NCBI GenBank assembly: GCA_022661535.1
Contig: JAKULF010000004.1
Span: 992,001 to 1,056,000 of the forward strand
From: Eutypa lata
Taxonomy: Eukaryota; Ascomycota; Sordariomycetes; Xylariales; Diatrypaceae
Direction of reading: 5' to 3'
DNA: 64,000 nucleotides
Part shown: positions 47,198 through 57,892 of the stretch, piece after piece
Position numbering within the stretch: the first letter of the stretch is position 1
Layout: every line of letters starts with the position of its first letter
The notes under the pieces: model-generated
The model's input: only the letters and a program-made list of their open reading frames with translations
What the model was told of the DNA's origin: nothing
Database searches by the model: none
Translations under genes and position numbers: made by a program

Positions 47198-47234
47198 CAT
47201 AACAGGCTCTTTGTTGCTCATGTCCTCAATCCTA

Positions 47235-48396
47235 TCATCTCCCATCCCATATCTTCCGTAGCCCAGCGAGCCCAATGAACAATGCCTCGTCGGTTCTAAT
47301 CGTTCTGCTCCCCTGTCCCGGGAGGATGTTGATCCAGTGATCGAACAGCTCCTTTGTTCTCCCCCTCACGATACCCATGCCGTTAAGTTCCGGATCGTTC
47401 TCCGCCGCGTTCTCCAGTCCACGCGGTCCTCCGAACACTAACAGGAGATGATTGAAGTTGACCTCTCCTCGCTTCACCTTCCGCTCCGGAAATGCTTCCG
47501 CAATAGGGACACCGCGCTCGGATGTACCGATGCTCAAGTCGTACCCATTTTCAAAGGGACACTCCTCGAAGATAGATGCGAGCGAATTGCATCGTCGCAC
47601 TGAATATCCCCAGTAGTAGCCTCCCTCAATCCGTGGCGCCGCTGGGTCTACCGGTTCGGCAAGAGACGTATCATTCGAGTCGATTTTCACCGTGATGCGG
47701 GTTTTTGGGGGTATGTCGTCGTTAATCGTCACCTGGCTCTTCCTCCCGACATCCACAAGGGTACCGCTTCCAGTCCTGGTCTTCCCTGGGAGCGTGACCC
47801 CTTCCGCAAAGGGTAGCCAGTCGGAGGGGTGGGGGTGGGAGGGGATATCCAAGCTTGGCAATAAGCCGGCACTTCTCAGGTTAGGATGTATGGGTAATAA
47901 TGTCCTGCGCATGAAAGGAGGCATCTCCAGATACTGCAGGATGTGATCTAGGTAGCCACACGGATCAATGTCCCCTGTGTAGGCGGAAGGGTCTACATGT
48001 CTGGGACGTGTGTCTGGGTGGGAATCGTCGAAGATGACAATCTCATCTACGGCGAAGACGACAAGAGCACGTGCTATATGCGAAATAATATTCGTCCGTT
48101 GGTCATCACGCTTGCACCTGTGAAATGGTTAGAACTTGGGTATATACGAAGAAAGAGGGATAGGCGAGCAGGAGTACAAACGTGGACAGAACACTTCCTG
48201 GAACAGCTATCGATACGGTCCAATCACGGCCTCCGGTTGGGTGAAAAAATGCAGTGGGCTTGGTGGTGTCTACATAATCACCACTCTCATCGAGCCGACG
48301 CTTCTATAAAGTTGGTTGTTAGTTTCGAGTAGTTGAAAGTGACCCAATTGAGATCTTTCAACTTACTTTCTGCCGATTTTGATCATATGTAGCCAT
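47235..48396 (-). CDS. SPOUT-superfamily RNA methyltransferase (SPOUT1/C9orf114-like)
   Basis: Three exons on the minus strand: 48396-48367 (10 codons), 48303-48182 and 48117-47235. Phases agree, giving 344 residues. Family marks are DWTVSIAVPGSVLS at the N-terminal strand, ISHIARALVVFAVDEIVIFDD, YLDHILQYLEMPPFMRRTLLPIHPNL, and EGGYYWGYSVRRCNSLASIFEECPF followed by GYDLSIGTSERG. The last two form the knotted AdoMet site of the DUF171/SPOUT1 family. The family is conserved across eukaryotes and acts on RNA; the human member also affects centrosome attachment. The donor of intron 2 (GTTTGT) is a weaker consensus. It is divergent from the thioredoxin gene, with 422 bases between the starts. Confidence 0.9.
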
Positions 48397-48818
48397 TATA
48401 TAAAGGGTATATGTCTCTTTCACAGTTAAAATGTTAGGTGAAGTATGTATGCTGAACTTTACTTGCCAGTACAATTAACTCCCAGTAAAATTTCAGGGTC
48501 CATAATAATAAACTGTAGGCTCTTGGAAGTTGTCCGAGCTTCTTTAGGAGCTTAAGGTTACAATTAGCCCCCACCGGCAGAATCTAATTGGCGTCTTACC
48601 GGCCTACCTATTTAGGAAACATGCCACCATTGAACCTAAGCCTCCCCGAGGGAACTGCATACATCTACGCTAAGACTACGACTGCCTGCCTAGACGACTA
48701 GACAGACCAAACAGCTTCGATCGCCGAATCCACGTAGCCAACTCCTTTGTATTACCAACATTCAACTAGAACATAACGATCGGAAATTTCAACCACGACC
48801 AAATTTCGAGTCACCAAA
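48397..48818. promoter_or_regulatory. Divergent promoter of SPOUT and thioredoxin genes
   Basis: A 422-base region between two start codons pointing away from each other. It must contain both promoters. No clear TATA box is assigned. Confidence 0.6.
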
Positions 48819-49821
48819 ATGAGTTCGACCGTCAGCGTCGCATCCGACAGCCAATGGAAGGGCATTTTAAGTACTTCTACCATTACCGTCACAGACTGTA
48901 AGTAATCGCATCGCGCATCCAGCAACAGCCAGACCACGTATCTCTGCTTGCTTTGCTTGCGCAGACATCTCCATCCCCTTTCTCTCTACCTACCTACCTA
49001 CCTGCCTATCATCAAACCATATCAATAAAACTAACGAACGCACCATTAACAAAAAATTAGTCTACGCAGACTGGTGCGGCCCCTGTAAAGCAATCGCGCC
49101 GACCTTCGAGTCGCTCTCAACGAAATACGCCAAGCCGGGCAAGATCACCTTCGCCAAGGTCAACGTCGACAACCAGCAATCGATCGCGTCCGCCCACCAG
49201 GTCACCGCCATGCCGACGTTCGTCATCTTTAAGGGCACATCCGAGCTCCAGCGCGTCCGCGGCGCCGACCCCCGCTCCCTCACCGACGCCGTCGAGAAGG
49301 CCGTCAAGCTCGCGAGCACGGCCGCGCCGGGCGCTTCGTTCCAGTCGCCCGGGCGGACTTTAGGGGCCGGTGGTGGTAGTGGCGGTGCGGCTCCAGCCGG
49401 GAGGGGAACTACTAGCGGTGGTGGTGGCGGACAGACGCTGGGCGGACGGAAGAGGTCCAGTTTAAGTCTGTTTAACTTCTTTAATGCGGTCTTGACTTTC
49501 TTCGGACTCTACGTCGCGTCGCTGTTTTCGGTATGTGTCCCCCCCCCCTCCCTCCCCCCAAAACTCTACTCTACTCTACTCTACACTGGCTCTGGTGGCT
49601 CCGGTGTGGTGTCTTGTGTGGGTTGGCGATTAGGAAATAAGAGGATGTATCTAACGTTTAAATTTGCGTTGTAGTTTGACCCTTACAAAGCTGCGGAAGC
49701 CTCGGACTTCAATGTCAATAGACCCCGCGCACCTCCGAGGCCGATCGCAGTCCCGAAAAATGGCGCCGGTGGCGCTGCTGCTCGTCCTAGTGGAGGGGTT
49801 AGGACGTTGGCGGATCTTTGA
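48819..49821 (+). CDS. Thioredoxin-like protein with C-terminal membrane anchor
   Basis: Exons are 48819-48897, 49061-49530 and 49675-49821, giving 231 residues. The thioredoxin fold is complete: FYADWCGPCK with redox cysteines Cys32 and Cys35, KVNVDNQQSIASAHQVTAMPTF with the cis-proline, and FKGTSELQRVRGAD. After about residue 115 comes a glycine-rich linker (GAGGGSGGAAPAGRG and GGGGGQTLGGRKR). One hydrophobic helix follows, SLFNFFNAVLTFFGLYVASLF, then about 48 polar residues rich in Pro and Ala. This layout suggests a cytosol-facing thioredoxin anchored in an internal membrane. The start agrees with MSSTVSVASDSQWK. Introns hold (TACC)n and (CTCTA)n repeats. Confidence 0.9.
48987..49002. repeat. 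(TACC)4 repeat in thioredoxin intron 1
   Basis: Four perfect TACC units followed by TGCC, inside the intron between 48898 and 49060. Confidence 0.85.
49564..49583. repeat. (CTCTA)4 repeat in thioredoxin intron 2
   Basis: Four CTCTA units, preceded by a run of C bases at about 49539-49548, inside the intron 49531-49674. Confidence 0.85.
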
Positions 49822-50307
49822 GATGATTGTGTTCCGGTATTTTCTATTTAGTTTACTCCTGGCTGGCGAGGCGTTCTATGGAGATGAGATTACGGTATGG
49901 TAGCGTTGGGACTGTAGTATAGCACGGCATAACGGATATTAGTTTATGATACATTCAATGCGTGTGAGATCGTTGGTGTCAAGATTGAAATCAAGTACGG
50001 AGATGTCTCCGGCCAACTTTCGCTATCCCACTAGTGCTAGTCACTTCGATGCTCGCCATACTTATTAGCAAGTCAGAGGGCTTGAAGTGGCAGTAGTGGC
50101 GGTGGGGAATCAATTACTTTTAAGATCATCGTGAGTGGATGGCCAGAGTGGAGATTTCTGCAAGGCACGGGCCAGGACCCTCATTCTTATCTTATCTCAC
50201 TATAAAGTTTCCCAAGAGCATCAAGTAGCTACACCAAGGAGAATTCAAACACTGCAAACAATAAAAGGTAAATACCCCTATTCAGGGTAATCTTATAGTC
50301 CGATACA
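49822..50307. other. Intergenic upstream of the Rsm22 gene
   Basis: About 490 bases between two same-strand genes. It holds the promoter of the downstream gene; nothing else seen. Confidence 0.6.
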
Positions 50308-52818
50308 ATGTTGTCCGTTACGAGGGCTCGAGGGAGAGGACGAGGGCTATGTCCGAAATGCAGCCATCAGATCCTTTCTCTCTTTGAAACCGGGCTCACA
50401 ACCCCACGCCTCGAATCGCGACAACGACTTGTGCGATCGATAGCGTCGAATTCACGGCCCCAGAGATCTGCGTCGAGAAATACGGTGCGGACTTTTATGA
50501 CTACCAGAACTAAATCCCAAGATGTTCAACCAGACTCGAAACCCCCTGGCCCCGAAGATATCGAGATTGTTGTGCGGCAAGCTAAACATGCATTCGGGAA
50601 CACATTGCCCAAGGGATACCTGAACGAAGAGGAATACAAGCTATATGAAAGGTTATATGGAGCACCTTTGCGCGAAACACAGCCCGAGGATGTTGGCATG
50701 CCGGTGGATGAAGACACCCTCGACGAGGAGTCTTCGAAGAGAATTCTATTGCGGGAGACGGATGATGGCGGGGTCGAAGAAGTACCGTATTATGCAGAGT
50801 TACCTCCAACACCGGAGGAAGCTCAAGAGGACGCTGAAATAGTGCAAGAGACATCACCGGAATACGTGGAAACAATAGATGAACTCCCTTCCGAAGCTGG
50901 ACTTAGCTATATCAGCGCAGTTGCGAAAAGCCAGCGCGAGTACGATGCCCTCTTGAAGCTACAGAAGGACTTCGAGAGATCTAGTCTGCGACCGGTCGAA
51001 AAGAAGGCATTTGAGGAAGAAGACGAACAAATAGAAGAGGAAGAGCTTGACGAGGAAGAAGAAGATGACTATGATGAAGGAGAACCCGACGCAACTTTCC
51101 GCTCCGAGCGTGTTCACGGATATACTAAGTTGAGCCAATGGAGGACATTTCCTAGTACCTTACAGCTACCTAAGGTCAATTTCGTCACGCCAATTACCGA
51201 ATTACTAGGCCGGACGGATATAAAGCACGTGAAAGAGGCTGCGGAGAACGCGTTTGGCGGACCCGGACTTCCCGACTCGGTCGCCACCCCCGAGTCGAAA
51301 CGGAACGCGCCACAGAAAGGCGTAGGTATGGAAGCGGGCCATCACCGAATGAGCGAAATCGAAGCGGATGCCTACATCGCGACAAACCTATCTGCGATGT
51401 TCTCCTCCACGATGAGTGTCCTTGTCGAAATTCGGAAACGGCTGGGAGCGGAGTGGATGGAGAGTCTGTTGGCGAGAAACAACGGCGAAGGGCCCCGTGT
51501 TCTCGATGTGGGAGCCGGCGGAGGCGGGTTAGCCGCTTGGCAAGAAGTACTCCAGGCGGAATGGGATCTCGCTACTAGCGAGAGAGGTAAAAAGCCAGGT
51601 TCTGAACCACCTGGAAAGAAGACTGTCGTGGTTGGTTCGGACCAGTTGCGACACCGTGTATCACGTTTTCTACACAACACCACATTTCTTCCACGGCTAC
51701 CCGACTATCTGCACTCCGGAGCCCACCCGAACAAACTCGAAGGTGGTGAATCTCAGCTCCCCCGGAAACAATTCGACATCATCATCGCCTCGCACCTCCT
51801 AATGCCGCTGAAGGAAGGCTTCAAGCGCCACGCCCTGATCGACAACCTGTGGGAGATGCTATCGCCTGACGGCGGGATCCTCATAATCACGGAGAAGGGC
51901 CACCCCCGCGGCTTCGAGGCCGTCGCCGACGTACGATCCCGCCTACTGAACGAATTCATCGTGCCGCCTACGACCTCCTCCTCCTCCTCAACTCACCCCC
52001 AACAGGCCGCCGCCATCGAGCCCGAAGGCCGCCGCGAGCGCGAAAAGGGTTCCATCATTGCGCCCTGCACAAACCACAAGGCCTGTCCCATGTACCTGAC
52101 GCCGGGCCTCAGCGCAGGCCGCAAGGACTTCTGCCGCTTCAGCCAGCGCTTCATCCGGCCGCCGTTCCTGCAGCGCGTGCTAGGGGCTACGCACCGGAAC
52201 CACGAGGACGTCGATTTCAGCTTTGTTGCTATCCAGCGCGGTACCACTACTTCACCCCACTCACACTTGGGGGAAGAGCAGTCTTCTCCCACCACCACTA
52301 CCACCACCATCAAAGACGCAGAGACGCGCGCCTTCCAGGGCTACGAGAACGCCGCCGAGCCCCCGTCCCCGTTCTCCCTCCCGCGCAACGTCCTGCCGCC
52401 GCTCAAGCGCCGCGGCCACGTGACCCTCGACCTCTGCACGCCCGCGGGCACGATCGAGCGCTGGACCGTCCCCAAGAGCTTCAGCCGCCAGGCGTACCAC
52501 GACGCGCGGAAGACGCGGTGGGGGGACCTGTGGGCGCTGGGGGCCAAGACGCGCGTGGCGAGGCCGATTCGCCTCGGACGGGGCGGTAGTGTGAGTGGGG
52601 ATGCGGTTCCCGTGCCTAATGACGGTGGGGTGCGCTCGCGCGAGGCGGCTGGCGGTGGGAAGAATAAGAGGAGGGTTATTAACCTGAATGCCGATGCTGG
52701 GGGCATATATAGCGCTAGTGAGAAGCTGCGGAAACATGGCGGTCCTGCTGGGGCGGAGAGGAGGACGAAAGGCGGTAAGAAGATGAAATTGAAGAATTTG
52801 TTGGAGGAGTTGGAATGA
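50308..52818 (+). CDS. RSM22: Mitochondrial ribosome assembly factor Rsm22 / METTL17-like
   Basis: Single exon of 836 codons. The N terminus (MLSVTRARGRGRG and further arginines) fits a mitochondrial presequence. An acidic low-complexity segment lies around 225-260. The class I methyltransferase-like fold begins at RVLDVGAGGGGLAAW (about residue 396) and continues with FDIIIASHLLMPL and LSPDGGILIITEKG. The iron-sulphur-type cysteine set is visible: Cys587 and Cys593 (APCTNHKACPMY), Cys609 (DFCRFSQRF) and Cys710 (LDLCTP). Family proteins bind the small mitochondrial ribosomal subunit and help it mature; the fold seems to be a pseudo-methyltransferase. A lysine-rich tail (KKMKLKNLLEELE) ends the protein. 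Core gene, intact. Confidence 0.93.
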   Translation: MLSVTRARGRGRGLCPKCSHQILSLFETGLTTPRLESRQRLVRSIASNSRPQRSASRNTVRTFMTTRTKSQDVQPDSKPPGPEDIEIVVRQAKHAFGNTLPKGYLNEEEYKLYERLYGAPLRETQPEDVGMPVDEDTLDEESSKRILLRETDDGGVEEVPYYAELPPTPEEAQEDAEIVQETSPEYVETIDELPSEAGLSYISAVAKSQREYDALLKLQKDFERSSLRPVEKKAFEEEDEQIEEEELDEEEEDDYDEGEPDATFRSERVHGYTKLSQWRTFPSTLQLPKVNFVTPITELLGRTDIKHVKEAAENAFGGPGLPDSVATPESKRNAPQKGVGMEAGHHRMSEIEADAYIATNLSAMFSSTMSVLVEIRKRLGAEWMESLLARNNGEGPRVLDVGAGGGGLAAWQEVLQAEWDLATSERGKKPGSEPPGKKTVVVGSDQLRHRVSRFLHNTTFLPRLPDYLHSGAHPNKLEGGESQLPRKQFDIIIASHLLMPLKEGFKRHALIDNLWEMLSPDGGILIITEKGHPRGFEAVADVRSRLLNEFIVPPTTSSSSSTHPQQAAAIEPEGRREREKGSIIAPCTNHKACPMYLTPGLSAGRKDFCRFSQRFIRPPFLQRVLGATHRNHEDVDFSFVAIQRGTTTSPHSHLGEEQSSPTTTTTTIKDAETRAFQGYENAAEPPSPFSLPRNVLPPLKRRGHVTLDLCTPAGTIERWTVPKSFSRQAYHDARKTRWGDLWALGAKTRVARPIRLGRGGSVSGDAVPVPNDGGVRSREAAGGGKNKRRVINLNADAGGIYSASEKLRKHGGPAGAERRTKGGKKMKLKNLLEELE

Positions 52819-53715
52819 AGAGGGATCCTGAGCTGAGATGAGATGAGATGAGGTGGGGTAGGATAAGATAAAATGAGTTGAAGCGAAGAGGACGACGCGT
52901 GGGTTACGAGCTTCATGTGTATCATGTGTATAATACGATCTCTCAAACTTTGAGTATGTATATCTAGGTGTGTTAACTCTATGGCTGTATATGTAATACG
53001 ATAACGCTACTATAAGCTACATTGGGATTTAGTGACGAATGGTGAAAAACCTGTATAATCCTTCTACGATCCTTAAGCGTCATGATACGAATTATTCCAG
53101 ATCAGCGGTACCACCAAATGAAGCAAATCACGAAAAATCCAAGAGTTACCCAAATCAAATGAAATCAAACAACGTACCTTAATTTACTTGATTTAACGCG
53201 ATTCGCGATGTGATTTGCTTAACCGTGGCTAAACGATCTTCCGGGCTTCGGAAGGAAGTCATCAATAAGACGCCCCCCCTTTTCCTTTTCTCTGCCGCCT
53301 TATAACCTATTCAAAGGTGAATGGCGGGGATGGTGGGCGGGTGCGATGAAGTCGGCTAGTTTGGTTGATGAGATTTGAAGTTGTTATAGAAGATGGTAGG
53401 CTTCGTGTGTAGCTGTAAACCTATTTATAGGTAGATGGATATGCAGCTCTAGAGTTACAATGTAGCAAGCCACCAGGCTCTGCCATTCACGCTCATTTGT
53501 CAATATTCAGGTTAAACGGCATTCTGGGCGTGTACAGTTTGGCATAGTTCTATAATTAGACCTATCAGCTATTGTGTCAGAGGGGTAGGTAGGCTCTGGG
53601 ATAAGAGATGAGTGCTTGGAGTTTTACCTCGCAATCATCATTCAAACTCGACCAGAGGGCTAGGAATATATTTATTAGCTTGTACAAACCAACGACTGTT
53701 TGAATATTTTTGACG
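52819..53715. other. Intergenic, no gene seen
   Basis: About 900 bases. Begins with an (AGATG)n repeat in the 3' flank of the Rsm22 gene. The rest is AT-leaning with no coding signal. Confidence 0.6.
52835..52853. repeat. (GAGAT)n repeat
   Basis: About four GAGAT/AGATG units directly after the Rsm22 stop codon. Confidence 0.8.
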
Positions 53716-55062
53716 ATGGCTTTCATAATAGAGCCCATGAGATTTCAGAGCCGTGGTATATCATTCGCCGATTGGGTGTCCCTACTGACCCTGTGCCTAG
53801 CACCTGTCATAGCACATGTCGTCGCTGGCGCTCCTCGGTCTTCATACCTATCTCGCCACCGCCCTCCATGGCATGACCGTATCTGCCATTATAATCCAAC
53901 TTCTATCGTATGGAGGTACTTCGCTATTACCCATCGGCGTCTCCGCGCTTGTGCCTGGAGTCCATTGGACCTTGCAACTAGCAATGCACTGTTCTGGACT
54001 GACAATGGATGGGACGGGACGGAGAAAATCACCACCCAGAGCTTGCAACATTGTACACATCTGCCTAGCCAGACAAGGGTTGAGGTTTTCTCTTGTGAAA
54101 TGGTTAAGACTATCATCGATACACTGCAAGGTCTTCAATCGTTCTATATGCTTCTTGGAAATTTCATGTTTACCTCTTATAACTCGTTCATGGCAGTTGA
54201 TGGGATATTTTACCCACTATCAGTTCTTGGACTCTTACGATTGTGTGCTGCCCTCTGGCTCTCGGACGACTTCACATATAGCATCCGAGTCTATGGAAAT
54301 GCTGGCGCCGTACCCCACCCTGGTGCCTTATTTGACAATACTGCCATATCAGAACATGACACTAGATTGTCACTTGACAGTTTGATCGATTCGCTCGAAA
54401 TTGAGGCCGTGCCCCCAGCCCGCTACCACCTAGCCTCATGTTGGCGGAGCCTAATATTTCGCACTTTCTACCTGACAATCTTATTTGCTGTCTTGTGTGT
54501 TTCAATTCTCTGGGTGGCACCCATCATGACTAGTGGAGAAGGCTTCTTTACAACAACATCGTTTCTCACAGGGCTATTCTACTTACTCCTGATGACCGTA
54601 ACGGTACCCCTTTATGGATACTATTTCACTCAAGGCCAGACTACCACGACAATTATTCCTTGCGCCTCATATACCTGGTACAAAGTATACACAGTCATGG
54701 TGGTGGGGTTCATGGGAGTGCTCTTCATTGTATCTTGCCTAGAAACACGGAAGACAATATGTGGCAAATACACTAGTCTCGACGCCACCTATGGCAATGG
54801 CCCTTGTTGGACTAAGGGCACAGGAGTGTGGTCTGTCAATCCAGAGTCGAGTGAAACATCGCTGATGGGACTAGCTTTGAAATACCCGTATAGCGCTCGG
54901 AATACTACTTTGAAGCACGGCGAGTTCTGGGTTATGAACTTCACGGGTGACTGTCTCGGACAATGGGCTGGCAAGTCACGAACACATTTATCACTATTGG
55001 GTCAGACGGACTTTTCAGGTCTAACAGATTTAAGCAATGGGAGTGTGTCAGATGGAACGTAA
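53716..55062 (+). CDS. Polytopic membrane protein of unknown function
   Basis: Open frame of about 448 codons from the ATG at 53716, without introns. It belongs to a type of fungal membrane protein that I know only as hypothetical. Visible parts are WVSLLTLCLAPVIAHVVAGAP and a cytosolic loop with RPPWHDRICHYNPTSIVWRYFAITHRRLR. Then come AASNALFW-like text (ATSNALFWTDNGWDG), helices at about 54170-54250, and a triple hydrophobic block (IFRTFYLTILFAVLCVSILWV, TGLFYLLLMTVTVPLYGYYF, VYTVMVVGFMGVLFIVSCLE). The C-terminal half has N-glycosylation sites. It is intact by reading frame, though it may be shortened at the C terminus. Role unknown. Confidence 0.72.
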   Translation: MAFIIEPMRFQSRGISFADWVSLLTLCLAPVIAHVVAGAPRSSYLSRHRPPWHDRICHYNPTSIVWRYFAITHRRLRACAWSPLDLATSNALFWTDNGWDGTEKITTQSLQHCTHLPSQTRVEVFSCEMVKTIIDTLQGLQSFYMLLGNFMFTSYNSFMAVDGIFYPLSVLGLLRLCAALWLSDDFTYSIRVYGNAGAVPHPGALFDNTAISEHDTRLSLDSLIDSLEIEAVPPARYHLASCWRSLIFRTFYLTILFAVLCVSILWVAPIMTSGEGFFTTTSFLTGLFYLLLMTVTVPLYGYYFTQGQTTTTIIPCASYTWYKVYTVMVVGFMGVLFIVSCLETRKTICGKYTSLDATYGNGPCWTKGTGVWSVNPESSETSLMGLALKYPYSARNTTLKHGEFWVMNFTGDCLGQWAGKSRTHLSLLGQTDFSGLTDLSNGSVSDGT

Positions 55063-55174
55063 TTTGAGCATGAGCATTTCTAAAAATCTGGAATAATATT
55101 ATTTTCCGCCATCTTTTGACATACCTTCCCGCATCCGTGAAATACACTCTGCTTAGCGTGCCTTCACGGTTTAA

Positions 55175-56320
55175 TTACTTCCGGCTGAGTCCTAACTCCT
55201 CCATAATCACATCCGCACCTTTCCCATCATCGCTATGGCCATGTTATCCGCATTGGCACCTTCTTGTAGAGGCGGAATACTAGCATTAATAACCTTCAAA
55301 CCTTCAACCCCATACACTTTCAACTTTGGTTCTACGACCCCTAATTCATGGCGCGGTGCCCTTGCACATTCCCAGGGAATGCCAGATAGTATTCACGTGC
55401 TCGCAAAACCACATCTCAATGTCTGCATCGTCTTCATCTTTATACACAATGTCACTGAGCCCTTGGAACTTTTCGGCAGTCAAACCGTTGGATGACGACG
55501 CATTGGACGTTGGCAAGGACTGTGGATTCGCAACTGCAACCTCACCTTGATGCATGTGCGTTCGTCGCATGATCTCTCTCTACTTCTTAAACGCCCATAA
55601 CTTCTTCTTCAGATCTATATCGTGTCTGTTGATGAATAATTCGGGGTTAAAGTCAAGGTGGCCCTCAAGGTTTGGACCAGTAACGCGCTGGACATCCCTT
55701 TATTAGTGTCACGGCTCTAAGTAGAGAGCTCGAGTCCCTGTAAGTATAGTGGCGCTACGCGCAACCTAGCTAGACTTCCTCTTATAACAAGAATATACTT
55801 ATCTATACCCTATGGGTCATTGATGTTGTGAAATTTAGTGACTGGGAGTTGTGGTCGGCAAGTACCCAACTGGCGTTGTTCTCACTGAGCCAAATACTAG
55901 CATGGCGATGGAGGAGAGAAAAGCTTAAGGACTAGGTGTCTCACAAGATGGCCGCAAAAACAAAGAAAAGCGCCGTAGTTGATAGATGACCCACTGCCTA
56001 ATACGGGCCCGGTAGCAACAACCGGCTCTCAATCTCCAAGCTGCTTTGACTTCAGCCCTGTGAGAAACTTGGTGAACTTCGCCCCTGGCAAAAGATGCTG
56101 TAGATCGAAGGCGGGATATATGATGTTAGGGTCATTGTAGTTGTTCGGACCAGCTTCAATGACGGAGATGGATGGCGTAGGGCCCGCTTCGGTGAGTCTT
56201 CATGCTACTATGCAACCAGCAGTGCCCCCTATAGTAATTGTCAATCTTGTTCGGGAATGTCAAGGTAGCCCTACCTCCGGCAATGATGATGTCCACTTCA
56301 TCAATCTCACTAGCTACGTT
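55175..56320 (-). pseudogene. Wrecked GMC oxidoreductase gene (FAD-dependent alcohol oxidase type)
   Basis: Minus-strand remains of a GMC-family flavoenzyme. The N-terminal part has EIDEVDIIIAGG (decayed FAD-binding GxGxxG), SISVIEAGPNNYNDPNIIYPAFDLQHLLPGA, and TGPVLGSGSSINYG, interrupted by TGA where GDREPVV is expected (CGA to TGA). The C-terminal part has NLEGHLDFNPELFINRHDIDLKKK, a TAG, MRRTHMHQGEVAV, and NTIWHSLGMCK with the conserved histidine. A frameshift (about 55350) then precedes RHELGVVEPKLKVYGVEGLKVINASIPP, and a second frameshift lies near 55230 before GADVIMEELGL. The middle of the enzyme, some hundreds of residues, is missing. No product is possible. Confidence 0.78.
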
Positions 56321-57892
56321 TATGAACAGGCCCACCCCCAGGGTAATGATGTAGAAGGTAAGTTTCGCTCCATAATATAGTTGCTCAACGTGATGTGCAG
56401 TTTTATTACCCGTTGTAAGATTCACGCACTGTCACGAAGAAAAAAAAAACATTCGTAACAAATAAAATGATTCTCCGGACCTTGAAAGAGAACACAAATA
56501 ATTTGACTAGTTTGTAGGATAAATAGTGTGCTATTTTTTATCTATGAGATGGGAAAGGAGTAGGTGTGAAAGAGGATGAAGATAAACTACAGCGGAATGG
56601 TAGGTGAAGACGGGCACTGATGCCATATTTACTACCGAAGGGCCGTACAGTATATACCGCATCCAGGAGCAAACATTGTTCCGTACTGTTCCGTCAGCCG
56701 CTTGTCTTGTTTGTTCAAACATTTCAGTTATTGGTTTCAGTACTTGTATATGCTTAAATGAATCCACATTTAGTAAGTCTTACCTTTGCCTAAGATTTAT
56801 AAACTTCAAGGTGGACTTTTGCACGGATGTGCAGGACTAAATGTATTGTATATACCAAATACCCCTGAATAATGTATATTAACTGGAATACGGCCTGTGA
56901 ACCATATCCATGTTTTCGCGAGTCTTGTACACTGGGGGTCTCCAACCTCTAGCCACTCCGACGTCTAACTATTAGTTGATGCCGGATTCCTTGAGTAACA
57001 TTGGATGTTAGCGGTCGTCATGTTTAAACCACCAACACTCACGCAATATTAGCAGTCAGATTAGAACTTATGTTTTAAAGTGCTTCGATAACACTATGAC
57101 AAAAGCATAACGATTAGCGTGGATTTCGTGTAACGTATGAAATCATGAAGCACTTACACAATGTGGTACCTCTTACAACAAAGTAGCGGTTTCCGTGGTG
57201 CTAACACTTTGTGGTACCCCATTTGACTCATCATGACCACTGTAGTTCGATGTTTGGGTTGTACGTAGGCTAATAATTAATTTACAAAGCCCCAACCGTT
57301 ATTACAGTCTTGTTGGACTGCTCAATGACAATAATAAAAGCATATACGTAGAAAAATTGTAGACAGCCATCGTAGCATGATTAGTGTGTATAATGCAACA
57401 CTCACCTCACTTTTATAATGATGGCCGATGCTCTCCGTATTTGAGAAGTCTCAGGGGACTGGAAGTTTCGTAGATAATCCAATATTGTATAATTTTATCA
57501 GACGAATGATCTTAATCGCAACAATTCTCCATAAGTGCTAGTTAAAGTGTGAAAGCGGACTGAAATGATATGTAGCCTGTATCATGAAGAACATGACTGG
57601 ACGAATTTGGGTAAGTATTACCGTAAGCTTAACCACATTTCAACATAGAGCTGTTGCAGTTGACGTTATTGAGCATATGTCAGATAGAAACGCATGTTGA
57701 TCCACTGTGGCAAATGTAATCAAGGCATAGGTTCCAACATGTATTATATCTCCGCTTCCCTCTTGGCCTGCCAAAACCTTCCATATTTATGTCGGTAGTC
57801 AAATGCCATCAGAGTGGCAAGGAGAGCGGCTGAATATACTGCAATTTCCCCTTCGCTATTCTATTAGAATAATCCACCTTGAACGCTCTACG
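56321..57892. other. Intergenic, no gene seen
   Basis: About 1.6 kb of AT-leaning DNA between two broken genes. A poly-A run lies near 56441-56450. Frames at 56531-56840 show no family. Confidence 0.55.

Larger units (their letters stand above)
46856..47234. other. Intergenic between two same-strand genes
   Basis: About 380 bases holding the promoter of the cysteine-rich gene and the 3' flank of the SPOUT methyltransferase. It contains the GAT run and a (CG)6 run at 47185-47197. A minus-strand frame here (46937-47275) has no family features. Confidence 0.6.

Noticed and set aside
46937..47275. 112-codon minus-strand frame between two genes
   Set aside because: Low-complexity, no family match and overlaps the end of the SPOUT gene.
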